From NCBI GenBank assembly GCA_029565685.1, contig JAKQNR010000006.1:248001-312000 (forward strand): DNA of 64,000 nt, read 5' to 3'. How positions within the stretch are numbered: position 1 is the stretch's first letter; each line of letters opens with the position of its first letter. Source of the DNA: a bacterium. Lineage in GTDB: Bacteria; Zhuqueibacterota; Zhuqueibacteria; Residuimicrobiales; Residuimicrobiaceae. The position numbers and the translations under genes are program-made. Positions 53,079 through 62,510 of the stretch are shown here, one piece after another. The notes under the pieces were generated by a model. That model did not search any database and was not told the DNA's origin. It saw nothing but the letters and a program-made list of their open reading frames with translations.

Positions 53079-55046
53079 CTATTCCAACAGCACCAGTTTT
53101 CTCATGCTCTCCCCAAAGGGTTCCTGCAATCGACAAAAATAGACGCCTCCGGCAACTCTGGTTCCGGACTGGTCTTTCCCATCCCAAGACAGCGTATAAA
53201 CGCCGGCGCTGTACCTGCCATCCGCCAGAATCGCCACGAGTTCGCCGCGGGAGTTGTAGATTCTGACGGATAGAGGAATGGTTGCGTGTACGTTCGCCAC
53301 CTGCAGCTGCCAATGCGTCCAACCATGCGTTTGCGGCAGGAAGGGATTCGGGAAATTGGCGGTGAGGCCGGTCTGGCCGGCGGCTAATCCGCTGGGCGCC
53401 ACCTGGCCGATGACTGTCATTTTTTTCAGCAGCCAGTGATCCGGATCCACCGCGACGGTGACCGGCGGCTCTGCGAAAGAGTAGACAAAGGTCTCAGCGG
53501 AGCGCTCCACCCACACGGTGTCGCGCAAAGCGCGATTGCGCAAGCGGATCTCCACCTCCACCGGCGCTTTGAGAAGACCAGCCCGTTGTCTCTGCTCGAT
53601 GGTGAGCTGCAGTTCATAAATCCGCGGACCCCTGGTTTCACATTTCCAAGTCGCGCTCCATTCGGGTATCTCGGGCCGATACACCCACTGGAGAAAAAAC
53701 CAATCCAGATCCCTCCCAGAGAGCTCAGCGACCACTTGTGCAAAATCAAGGGTGGTTGCATTCTTTACGCCATAGCGGCGTCCGTAAGTCTGTAGGACAT
53801 TGAAAAAAGAAGAGTCTCCAAGGAGAAAACGGAGCATATGCAGAATCCATGCGCCCTTTTCATACACCGTCGCACCCCAGAGAAAGGTGGGATCATAAAG
53901 ACTGAAGGCGCCCAGCCGATCCGCCTCCTGGAAATATTCAGCGGCAAAATGTTCCATCGTGGTTCGCAGGCCCTGGGCTCCGTGCAGATGTTCCTGCCAC
54001 AGAGCTTCGCAATAGGTGGCAAAACCTTCGTTCAACCAAATATCGCGCCAGTCTGCCGGCGTCACCCAATCTCCCCACCATTGGTGTCCCAGTTCATGGG
54101 CCACGATGTTCTCATACTCTCCACTGCCGGTGATCAGGTAGGTGGAAAAAGAGGTCAGAGTCTGATGTTCCATGGCGCCTCGCATGGGAACTTCTACCAT
54201 GCCGTAGGAATCAAACGGATAAGGGCCGAATTTTTCCTCAAAGAATGAAATCATCTCCCCGGTGCGCCGCCAATCCTTTTTCGCCATAGCTTCGTGCTCA
54301 GGCCGGGCGTAAAAATTCAAATCGATCGCATCGCCGTCCAGAGAGACCACCTGATCGTTAAAATAGACCAGGTCGCCGACGGTAAGAGCCATCAGGTAGG
54401 TGGACATGGGGCGAGCCTCACGCCAGTGCCAGGTCGCCACCGTATCCTGCTCGGTTTTTTTCAGCAGCTTTCCATTAGACAAGGCCAGCACAGAGCGAGG
54501 CGCCGTCATCTCCACAGACCAATAGGCTTTGTCAGCCGGTTCATCATGACACGGCAGCCAATAGCGTGTCATCGAAGGCGGAGTTGAATGAATGCCCTGA
54601 CCCACCGTGAACAAAAACTCATCCAGATAGAAAAAGCCGCCAAAACCATCGTTGCCGGGCCGTCCGCGATAAAACACCGTAAACCGCAGCGTATCGCCAG
54701 GCGCCAGACTGCTCTCCCCTTCGATCCAGAGCCGAGGAGATAAAACACGAAACCGCAGAGCATAGTCCCGACACGCCACCGAGTCCACTTGCAGACCGAC
54801 CAGATCAAGAAAAAACGTCGAAAGGAGTTGCGTCGGCGTCAAGGTGATCTCAACGTTGCCCTCCATCCACTGCCGCGGCGGCAGCAGCCGTAACCGGGCG
54901 TGATAGGCCAACACATCGATCGGATTGGCTTCGCTCACCGCACGAAACAGCGGCGGCGCCGTCGCGACCGAGCTCTCCTTGCCCTGCGCCCAGGAAAGGG
55001 ACGCGGTCAGCAGGAAAAAACAGAGATGCTCTATAGTCTGCTTCAG
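53079..55046 (-). CDS. M1 family aminopeptidase with T9SS/FlgD-type C-terminal domain; probable CTG start
   Basis: VAHELGHQWWGDWVTPADWRDIWLNEGFATYCEALW; GLTANFPNPFLPQTHG...VAGGVYFCRL. Track ORF starts at 54938 (GTG) without signal peptide; in-frame upstream gives LKQTIEHLCFFLLTASLSWAQGKE starting at CTG 55046-55044. Confidence 0.85.
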   Translation of the reverse strand: MKQTIEHLCFFLLTASLSWAQGKESSVATAPPLFRAVSEANPIDVLAYHARLRLLPPRQWMEGNVEITLTPTQLLSTFFLDLVGLQVDSVACRDYALRFRVLSPRLWIEGESSLAPGDTLRFTVFYRGRPGNDGFGGFFYLDEFLFTVGQGIHSTPPSMTRYWLPCHDEPADKAYWSVEMTAPRSVLALSNGKLLKKTEQDTVATWHWREARPMSTYLMALTVGDLVYFNDQVVSLDGDAIDLNFYARPEHEAMAKKDWRRTGEMISFFEEKFGPYPFDSYGMVEVPMRGAMEHQTLTSFSTYLITGSGEYENIVAHELGHQWWGDWVTPADWRDIWLNEGFATYCEALWQEHLHGAQGLRTTMEHFAAEYFQEADRLGAFSLYDPTFLWGATVYEKGAWILHMLRFLLGDSSFFNVLQTYGRRYGVKNATTLDFAQVVAELSGRDLDWFFLQWVYRPEIPEWSATWKCETRGPRIYELQLTIEQRQRAGLLKAPVEVEIRLRNRALRDTVWVERSAETFVYSFAEPPVTVAVDPDHWLLKKMTVIGQVAPSGLAAGQTGLTANFPNPFLPQTHGWTHWQLQVANVHATIPLSVRIYNSRGELVAILADGRYSAGVYTLSWDGKDQSGTRVAGGVYFCRLQEPFGESMRKLVLLE

Positions 55047-55246
55047 AGCGCTTGATCCTTTTTAAACAGCAGCAGATAAACGCCCAGGCCCAGAATAAGA
55101 AACCATACCGCTACTGCAAACCATTTGATCGGACGATCCCAGAAAAACTCATATAGCAGTCCGGCGGTGCTGACCGCGGCATAGATGACGCCTCGTTTAG
55201 CGTACCCTCCCAGGCGCGCCGGCCGTTCACCTGTTTCCAAATCCAT
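55043..55246 (-). CDS. Small two-TM membrane protein
   Basis: 67 aa; RGVIYAAVSTAGLLYEFFWDRPIKWFAVAVWFLILGLGVYLLLF. Confidence 0.6.
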   Translation of the reverse strand: MDLETGERPARLGGYAKRGVIYAAVSTAGLLYEFFWDRPIKWFAVAVWFLILGLGVYLLLFKKDQAL

Positions 55247-55333
55247 GGCTCTTACCCTTGTTTTTACCGCCGGCCTCCCGCTCGTCGCCTGTCAGGGTGC
55301 GACGCAACAATGCCGGATCAATCCCCTTCAACA

Positions 55334-55864
55334 CTACCGGCCGCAGGTTTCTTCCCAGTGCCGCCGGATTTCATAGACCGCCACGCCGAACGCCACCGAT
55401 ACATTGAGCGAGTGCTTGACGCCGTACATGGGCAGTTCGACGGCGAGATCCGCCAGAGCCACCAGTTCCTCAGCCACACCCTGATATTCATGCCCTACGA
55501 TCAGGACCAGCGGAAAACGATAGGCGGCGCGGCGATAATCGACGCCGGCTGTGGTCTGTTCCAGCACGACGATCTGATGACCCTGGCGCTTGAGGTCGTG
55601 GACCAGACTGACGGGATCCTGGTGATAGGACCACGGCACGCTCTCTTCCGCGCCAAGGCTGGTTTTGCGGATTTCATCCCGCGGCGGAGTGCCGGAGATG
55701 CCGCACAGGTACAAATGCTCCACCGCCACCCCGTCCGCAGTGCGGAACACGGCGCCGACATTGTGCAAACTGCGGACATCGTCTAAAAGAACCGAAACCG
55801 GCAGGCGGCGACCACCGAGACTGAGCTTCTGCGCCTGCAATTCTGTAAAAGATAATTTCCGCAT
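55334..55864 (-). CDS. SpoU/TrmH family RNA methyltransferase
   Basis: VLLDDVRSLHNVGAVFRTADGVAVEHLYLCGISGTPP...LVLIVGHEYQGVAEELVALADLAVELPMYGVKHSLNVSVAFGVAVYEI (SPOUT motifs). Confidence 0.92.
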   Translation of the reverse strand: MRKLSFTELQAQKLSLGGRRLPVSVLLDDVRSLHNVGAVFRTADGVAVEHLYLCGISGTPPRDEIRKTSLGAEESVPWSYHQDPVSLVHDLKRQGHQIVVLEQTTAGVDYRRAAYRFPLVLIVGHEYQGVAEELVALADLAVELPMYGVKHSLNVSVAFGVAVYEIRRHWEETCGR

Positions 55865-55867
55865 GAA

Positions 55868-57208
55868 TCACCCGTTGGTTGCAATGTATTTAAAGCTCTT
55901 CCGCTTTTCCAGATTACGGCGCCGGCAATAGGCGAAAAGCTCCACCAGCTGCTCGCGCGTCAAGTGTTCGGTTTCCACCGCAAAGGCCGAAGAGCGATAT
56001 AAACTCCACTGGCTTCGTATCGCCTCCGGAAGCGGCAAGCGACGATAGAGCGCACTGGCCGGCGGTATATAAAAAACCGAGGGACCGACCAGCACCTCCA
56101 GGCTGAGAAGATAATCAATGCTTTCCTTGACCTCGGAATAGGTCTGTTCCGGCAACCCGATGATCACATAAGCGGTGACGAAAAATCCCAGCCGCTGGGC
56201 TGCAGCCGTCAAGGCGGTAAAATCCACCTGTCCGGGCCGGTGATATTTTTTTTGCAGGCCCGCATCACCGGTGACATAGGACAGGTTGAGCTGCCGGAAT
56301 CCCGCTTTCTTCATCTCGAATAAAAGCTCTTCATCCAGGGTGGCATAGGACAGGCCGTTCATGGCGGTCAATTCACACTGCGCCAGCTCCGGATCATGCT
56401 GCACAGCGCGCAAAAACTCGACGAACCAGGAGCGGTCCCAGGACAGGTTATCATCCTCAAAGTTGAATACGCGCACCTTTTTGTGCACCAGGTTCCATCG
56501 CATCTCATCGATCACGGCCGCCACCGGGCGATAACGGATGCCGCGGTCGAACATAGCGTGCACACTGCAGAAATCGCAGCGAAAAGGGCAGCCGCGGCTG
56601 GCGACCAGGGACATGCCGTTCTTTTTGCCAAATCGGTATGCCCCCTCCGGCGCCAGAGCGTGAGCGGGCGTCAATTCGCGCCACTCAACCGCCTCCGCCG
56701 CGCCGTGACCGCTCTCCCGAAGAAACGCCGGCAACGCCGACTCTGCCGGCCCGGTCAACACCCGGTGCACAAACGGCAATCGTTCCTGAATCTCGGCGGA
56801 AAAAACAGTGGCGTGGTGCCCGCCGAGAATCACCGGCACACGCAGCTGCTTGTGCAGCAACCGAGCAAGACCGGCGGTTTGGTCGAAATAGGCGGTGAAT
56901 TGACTGGAGATCCCGATCAGATCCGGACGCCACGCTTGCACCCGGCGCAGAGTTTCGTCGTCTTCTGCGCCGAAACGATAATAGGCCTGAAAAAGATAGG
57001 GATTGTCGCGAAACAACAACTGCAGATACTGCAACTCGGGCGGCACGGGTTTTTTGTTCTGACGCCGGGGCGTCAGGCAGTCCAAAACCGCAACGGTGTG
57101 GCCAAACCGCTGCAGCACGGCGGCGGCATAGAGCAAACCCAACGGATAAAATCGTATCGGGGTTGAATAAAAATCTTCCAGTGGCGGTTGTATTAAAATA
57201 ATTCGCAT
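55868..57208 (-). CDS. B12-binding-domain radical SAM protein
   Basis: N-term IILIQPP...YPLGLLYAAAVLQRFGHTVAVLDC; GGHHATV; SRGCPFRCDFCSV (CxxxCxxC). Confidence 0.9.
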   Translation of the reverse strand: MRIILIQPPLEDFYSTPIRFYPLGLLYAAAVLQRFGHTVAVLDCLTPRRQNKKPVPPELQYLQLLFRDNPYLFQAYYRFGAEDDETLRRVQAWRPDLIGISSQFTAYFDQTAGLARLLHKQLRVPVILGGHHATVFSAEIQERLPFVHRVLTGPAESALPAFLRESGHGAAEAVEWRELTPAHALAPEGAYRFGKKNGMSLVASRGCPFRCDFCSVHAMFDRGIRYRPVAAVIDEMRWNLVHKKVRVFNFEDDNLSWDRSWFVEFLRAVQHDPELAQCELTAMNGLSYATLDEELLFEMKKAGFRQLNLSYVTGDAGLQKKYHRPGQVDFTALTAAAQRLGFFVTAYVIIGLPEQTYSEVKESIDYLLSLEVLVGPSVFYIPPASALYRRLPLPEAIRSQWSLYRSSAFAVETEHLTREQLVELFAYCRRRNLEKRKSFKYIATNG

Positions 57209-57429
57209 GAACAAATAGATAAAGGAATTTTTCTTTAGGATTATGATGTTATGGTAATTTGGATGAGGTGTTCGGGCACAACCTGCTCACCACCGCCATC
57301 CGGTCACATCAAAAAAGCGTCAAAACGCATCAATAGCTCAACACCTGCGACCGGCCAGCGGAATCACCTTCCATAACATATCAACTTTTACGGTTAATTA
57401 CCGCACTTTTAGGCCATAAAGGACCGGCA

Positions 57430-57960
57430 ATGAACATTCTGATCGCCTATGCAAGCGGGTTTGGGTCAACGAAGGAAATTGCGGAAAAAATCGGCCAGAT
57501 TCTCCAAGAACCCTCTGCTTTGCAGGTTACGCTTCAGACCATGGAGGCGGTTACGGACGCAAGCCCTTTTGACGCAATCATTCTGGGCAGTTCGATCCGC
57601 GCCGATCAACCCCTGGTCAGCATCATGGACTTTTTAGCGCAAAATCGAGCAACCCTCAGGCAGAAAAAGATCGCCGTTTTCCTGGTTTGCCTTACAGCAA
57701 ACTGCCAAGTCGGCCGTGAAAAGGTGCGTCAGGGATATATCTCCCAGATTTTTGAGAAATATCCGGACCTGAACATCATCAGTTCAGAATCTTTTGGCGG
57801 CAAAATAGACTTTGATAAACTGAATCCGGTGATGCAGATGCTGATGAAGCGGGTGCTGGAAAAAACCGGAATCCCCGCACAGGGCAGTGTGGATACGCGC
57901 GATTGGAACTTTATCTCCGGTTGGGCTCACGAATTGAAGGAAAAACTGCTGGCTGTTTGA
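57430..57960 (+). CDS. Flavodoxin-domain protein (HemG-like)
   Basis: MNILIAYASGFGSTKEIAEKIGQIL...FDAIILGSSIRADQPL. Confidence 0.82.
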   Translation: MNILIAYASGFGSTKEIAEKIGQILQEPSALQVTLQTMEAVTDASPFDAIILGSSIRADQPLVSIMDFLAQNRATLRQKKIAVFLVCLTANCQVGREKVRQGYISQIFEKYPDLNIISSESFGGKIDFDKLNPVMQMLMKRVLEKTGIPAQGSVDTRDWNFISGWAHELKEKLLAV

Positions 57961-58001
57961 CTGAAAATCCCGGTTTGACAGCGGTCCATCCTTTCTCTCA
58001 T

Positions 58002-59258
58002 TCATTCCTCCATAGTAGGCAAATAGGTCGATGCCTTGGGCATCAAATAGCCCAAGGCGTTGCTGTTAAGGCCGGGGACAATTCTTTCCCACGCCTGTTC
58101 CAGCGAGTCCACAGGGATCATACCGGTCTTGACCACCAGACCGGGGTCAAGCGCTGAGAATAGAAACACCGAAGCCTTTTCGGCTTTCATTCGAATGGAC
58201 AACGCGGTCTGCCCGTTGATCTGATATTCGTCCAGCAACCGCTTGCCCATGGCCGCGCTGTCGCCTGCGTCGAAAAAGGGCATGCAGGTCGAAGAGCCGA
58301 CGCCCTCGCGGCACTCGGCCAGCAGAACGATCGAACCGCTTTCCCGCACCGCCTGAAAGGCATGATGCAGCGATTTGTGCGCCTGGATCAAGTTGACGTC
58401 GCCGGGAAAACCGCCGGCGCTCGCCACCACCACATCCGCCTTGCGTTTGATCGGAATAGAGTAAACAGCCTGAACGCAAGCGCACGCCCGGCGATGCACT
58501 TCCAGCAGCGGCCCTGCTTCGCAAAAGACAAATTCCTGCCGGCGGTTCAACACCACCTGCAGGGAGAGTGTATTGGGCAACAGTTTGGCCACCTCAGCCA
58601 AATCGGCGAAAACCGGATTGCCGTCCAGCACCCCCTCGCGGCATCCGTTGTGCATCGCAGCGGTGAGTTCATCCACCGTCCGACGATGATTGATGCGTAC
58701 GCTCTCATAGCCCGCCACGCCGGGCATCAGCATTTTCGGGCCGCCGCCAAAACCAGCGAAATAATGAAATAAAACGCCGCCGATGGTGAGGATAAAGTCC
58801 GCGCGTCTGACCTTCTCATTCAAATAGACCGGTGTGCCATTGCTGGTCATGCCCCAATAGTCGAGCGCAGCCGAATTGCGACTGTCATGCTGCTGCACCG
58901 CGTACGCATCGCACAGGTCGGCTCCTATCAACTCACGGATGGTCGATTCCGGCTGCAGCACATGGCTTCCATTGGCGATCAAAATGTCTATCTGCGGCTG
59001 AAACCGTTGCTCTAAGGCGGGCAATAGCGCACGCAGAATATCGTTCACCCGGCAGCGACGGGTATGGTCCGGAACGATCAGAAGCAGCCGACTTCTCTTC
59101 GGCAGCCGCCGGGCGGCCAGCTGTCTCACCAGATCATCCACGGCCGCAGAAAGCGATACAACCGGCCGGTCATCGGCAGGACTATGGTCCAGCATCTGCC
59201 ACTCCACTCCGGACGGCAGCGGGAATTCTATCTGGGAATCCCCATAAGCAAGGTGCAT
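58002..59258 (-). CDS. LarA-like nickel-dependent lactate racemase family protein
   Basis: VPDHTRRCRVNDILRALLP; GGVLFHYFAGFGGGPKMLMPGVAGYESVRINHR; ASAGGFPGDVNLIQAHKSLHHA. Confidence 0.88.
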   Translation of the reverse strand: MHLAYGDSQIEFPLPSGVEWQMLDHSPADDRPVVSLSAAVDDLVRQLAARRLPKRSRLLLIVPDHTRRCRVNDILRALLPALEQRFQPQIDILIANGSHVLQPESTIRELIGADLCDAYAVQQHDSRNSAALDYWGMTSNGTPVYLNEKVRRADFILTIGGVLFHYFAGFGGGPKMLMPGVAGYESVRINHRRTVDELTAAMHNGCREGVLDGNPVFADLAEVAKLLPNTLSLQVVLNRRQEFVFCEAGPLLEVHRRACACVQAVYSIPIKRKADVVVASAGGFPGDVNLIQAHKSLHHAFQAVRESGSIVLLAECREGVGSSTCMPFFDAGDSAAMGKRLLDEYQINGQTALSIRMKAEKASVFLFSALDPGLVVKTGMIPVDSLEQAWERIVPGLNSNALGYLMPKASTYLPTMEE

Positions 59259-59276
59259 AAGCATGGCCCTTCAGGC

Positions 59277-59741
59277 TCAGGAAAGCAGATCCAGGACCTC
59301 CTTTCCATGTTCTTCGGCTTTCACTTTGTGGAACACCTGTTCCAGTTTGCCGTTCTTGCCTATTATAAAAGTTTTTCGGATCATTCCAAAATATTTTTTT
59401 CCATACATGCTCTTCTCGCCCCAGGCGCCGTAGGCCTCTGCAACTTTATGATCCACATCCGACAGCAGGGGAAAATTGAGATTGTATTTCTTGATGAACT
59501 TTTCATGCGATTCCAGGCTGTCGGCGCTGACGCCGAGCACCATGGTGTCCTTGGCCGCGAGCTTGGCCGAGTAATCGCGAAAAGAACAGGCCTCTTTGGT
59601 GCAACCGGAGGTGTTGTCTTTGGGGTAAAAATAAAGCACCACCCGTTTTTTGCCGGCAAAGTCTTTCAGGGAGATTGTACCCCCTGAACTGGACGGCAAC
59701 GTAAAGGCCGGCGCCTTGTCGCCTGGCTGTAAATTTACCAT
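59277..59741 (-). CDS. bcp: Thioredoxin-dependent peroxiredoxin (BCP family)
   Basis: [26 protein letters not shown]. Confidence 0.95.
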   Translation of the reverse strand: MVNLQPGDKAPAFTLPSSSGGTISLKDFAGKKRVVLYFYPKDNTSGCTKEACSFRDYSAKLAAKDTMVLGVSADSLESHEKFIKKYNLNFPLLSDVDHKVAEAYGAWGEKSMYGKKYFGMIRKTFIIGKNGKLEQVFHKVKAEEHGKEVLDLLS

Positions 59742-59910
59742 ACTTTCCTCCTTCGCATGGATGACGGTTTTGGGTGCGGCTCATTTCGCCTTTCTGCAAT
59801 CTGGTCCCTGCCTTGATTATAAAGGGGACACCGGCGAAAGCTTCAAACCCATCCATTTAACACGCTGAACCATGGTGAAATTCCCCGCCTTCGGCGACAA
59901 GATTTTGAAT

Positions 59911-59939
59911 TTGATTTCTTGCAGGGAAACATGTATATT
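59911..59939 (+). promoter_or_regulatory. Sigma70-type promoter for DUF1080 gene
   Basis: TTGATT - 17 nt - TATATT, ~105 nt upstream of 60043. Confidence 0.6.
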
Positions 59940-60042
59940 CAGCCATCGGTTCGAGATATCTCCGCCAGGTCATGCTGAAAGCCGCTTTCCCTGCACCTCC
60001 CTTTCGTTGATCTGCGGTTTACTCTAACAAAAGGAGCAATCC

Positions 60043-61059
60043 ATGTCCACCAAAATCGTTGTGGCCCTTCTCATGCTGCTGTCTGTCTGCGCCGGCGCGG
60101 TCGCGCAGACCCCTGATCCGATACAGCCCTGGCTGGGGCGCTGGGCTCTTTTTCTGCCCGGCGGCGCCGGCTGGCTCGAAGTACGACAGGAACAAGGCTA
60201 TCTAGACGCCGATATCCTCTGGTACGGCGGCAGCGTCGTTCCGGTCGACTATGTGGCGCTTAACGATGAAACCCTGCTGATCAGCCGCACGCGCAAAATT
60301 GTGCGCAGCAAGGATGCCGACGGCAAGCCGTTGCGCACCCAGATCAACACAGAATGGCTGGAATGCACCCTGCACAACGATATGCTCGCCGGAACCCTGC
60401 ACCGCAGCCAGGACGACGGCCGGGGCATCATAAAAACCAGATTCACCGGCAAAAAGATACCCCCTCTGCCTCCGGCGCCGGATTTAAGCAAAATCAAATA
60501 TGCCAAACCGATCACCCTGTTTAACGGCAAAGACCTGACCGGCTGGACGTTGACCAATCCGGAGAGCGTAAACGGCTTCAAGGTGGAAAACGGCGCGCTG
60601 GTCAATGATCCGGTCCAGCCCGAAGGCCGGCCTCATCTCCACTACGGCAATCTGCGAACCACAGCTCTTTTTGAAGATTTTAAATTGAAACTGCAGGTGA
60701 ATATTCCCAAGGGCAACAACAGCGGCGTTTATTTGCGCGGCATCTATGAAGTGCAGATCTATGACAGCTATGGTCTGCCCCTGGATTCGCACAATATGGG
60801 CGCCATTTACAGCCGCATCACCCCCTCGGTGGCGGCGGAAAAACCGGCCGGCGAATGGCAGGATCTGGAGATGATCCTCTGTGATCGCCATGTAACCGTG
60901 ATTTTAAACGAGAAAACCATTATCGACAATCAACCGCTGCAAGGCTGTACCGGCGGCGCGCTCACAGCGGATGAATTTGTTCCAGGACCCATCTACCTTC
61001 AGGGCGACCACGGCCGGGTTCTGTATCGCAACATCGTGCTGTGGCCCATTGTCAAATAA
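60043..61059 (+). CDS. DUF1080 (3-keto-disaccharide hydrolase-like) secreted protein
   Basis: Signal peptide; ITLFNGKDLTGWTL...NLRTTALFEDFKLKLQVNIPKGNNSGVYLRGIYEVQIYDS. Confidence 0.9.
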   Translation: MSTKIVVALLMLLSVCAGAVAQTPDPIQPWLGRWALFLPGGAGWLEVRQEQGYLDADILWYGGSVVPVDYVALNDETLLISRTRKIVRSKDADGKPLRTQINTEWLECTLHNDMLAGTLHRSQDDGRGIIKTRFTGKKIPPLPPAPDLSKIKYAKPITLFNGKDLTGWTLTNPESVNGFKVENGALVNDPVQPEGRPHLHYGNLRTTALFEDFKLKLQVNIPKGNNSGVYLRGIYEVQIYDSYGLPLDSHNMGAIYSRITPSVAAEKPAGEWQDLEMILCDRHVTVILNEKTIIDNQPLQGCTGGALTADEFVPGPIYLQGDHGRVLYRNIVLWPIVK

Positions 61060-61085
61060 TCAAACAGGACTGAGGTTGTGTCCTT

Positions 61086-62129
61086 TTGCATCACAAAAGC
61101 AACAGGTCGCCCGTGAAACGCCATACCGCATTCCTGCATGAGCATCCGCGCAGCCGACGCCCTTCACGGCGGATGGCTCTCTGTATTCTGCTTTCACTGC
61201 CGTTGATCACCATGGCCGAGAGCACAATCATCCGCCATGCTCCGGATCGTTTTGAAATTCGTCTGCACAGCGCCGGCAGAGATTCCCTTCGCCTGTTGCA
61301 GGTGACCGATCTTCATCTGGGCCACACGGAACGGTTGCTGAAGGATGTGAGCACTTTCCGCCGCCTTCAAGCGCTGGTGGAGCAGCAAGCGCCGGATGCC
61401 GTGGTCATAACCGGCGACTGTTTCACCGGCGATTCTTCGCTCAACCGAATGGCCCTGGCCTATGTGCCTCACATCTTTGATCAGTGGCAGCGCCCCTGGG
61501 TGCTGGTATTCGGCAATCACGACCCCGAGGGCGGCAGAAGCCGGGACAGCCTGTATGCCGCTGTCCTGCGCAGCCGCTGGGGCGTCCTCGGCCGCCATCA
61601 GTCGGCTGATGGCCGATATGCCTACGACTATCAGGTGCTCTTTACCGAAACCTTCCGGCCCGTCCCTCTGTGGGAGGTCTATGCCTTTGACAGCGGCTCT
61701 GGACCCGGCAGCAAAAAGATCAGCGCCGCCAGTTTGTCCTGGTTTCAAAGACGGTCGAATGAATCCAGAATCCTCTCTGGAAGAATCGTTCCGGCTCTGG
61801 CTGTCTTTCACATTCCGCTCAAGCAATACCATGAACTGGCCGAAGGGGACCTCTCGGCCATTCGGGGCGAAAAAAAAGAGCCGGTCTGTTTCGAAGAGGA
61901 CGATGGCCTGGTCTTGGAGATTTTTGCCGGCCAGGGCAATATCCGCGCCTGTTTCTGCGGCCATGATCATTACAACAATTACTACGGCCGGCATTGCAGC
62001 GGCATTCTGCTGGCCTATGGTTATATCAGCGGCGAAAGTACAAAATGGGCCTGGCCCACCGGCGGCCGCCTCATCGCCCTGTCCCTGAAAGGCGATGGGG
62101 TGCAACTGTACACCGTTCTCCCTCACTGA
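61086..62129 (+). CDS. Metallophosphoesterase (calcineurin-like), start uncertain
   Basis: LLQVTDLHLGHTE...VVITGDCFT...VLVFGNHDPEG...CGHDHYNNY. Confidence 0.88.
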   Translation: MHHKSNRSPVKRHTAFLHEHPRSRRPSRRMALCILLSLPLITMAESTIIRHAPDRFEIRLHSAGRDSLRLLQVTDLHLGHTERLLKDVSTFRRLQALVEQQAPDAVVITGDCFTGDSSLNRMALAYVPHIFDQWQRPWVLVFGNHDPEGGRSRDSLYAAVLRSRWGVLGRHQSADGRYAYDYQVLFTETFRPVPLWEVYAFDSGSGPGSKKISAASLSWFQRRSNESRILSGRIVPALAVFHIPLKQYHELAEGDLSAIRGEKKEPVCFEEDDGLVLEIFAGQGNIRACFCGHDHYNNYYGRHCSGILLAYGYISGESTKWAWPTGGRLIALSLKGDGVQLYTVLPH

Positions 62130-62150
62130 TCAACGCGCAGGAGGAAAAAA

Positions 62151-62435
62151 ATGAAATACCGCAAGGCCGTTTTATGTTTATTATTGCTGACGCTCCTGGC
62201 GCTGATGACCTCCTGTGCGCCCGGCAGCGGCGCCAGCAGTACCGCAAAGCCCGCCGGCTTTCTGCTCGGCATCTGGCACGGCTGGATCGCCCCCATTTCT
62301 TTGATTTGGGGATTGTTCAACTCGGGGATTCGAGTGTATGAACCGATCAATACCGGCTGGTGGTATGACTTTGGCTTCTATATCGCCCTGGTGGGCGGAT
62401 TCGGCGGTCTTTCTCTGGTGCGGAGAAAAAAATGA
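62151..62435 (+). CDS. Small membrane lipoprotein of unknown function
   Basis: MKYRKAVLCLLLLTLLALMTSCAPGSGAS lipobox; two further hydrophobic segments; ends LSLVRRKK. Confidence 0.75.
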   Translation: MKYRKAVLCLLLLTLLALMTSCAPGSGASSTAKPAGFLLGIWHGWIAPISLIWGLFNSGIRVYEPINTGWWYDFGFYIALVGGFGGLSLVRRKK

Positions 62436-62510
62436 CAACCATCGAGGCGCTGCCCGGCAGGACCTCCCCTGCTTGCGGCCTTTGCCTCCTATTTTTTTTG
62501 AGAGCAGCCG

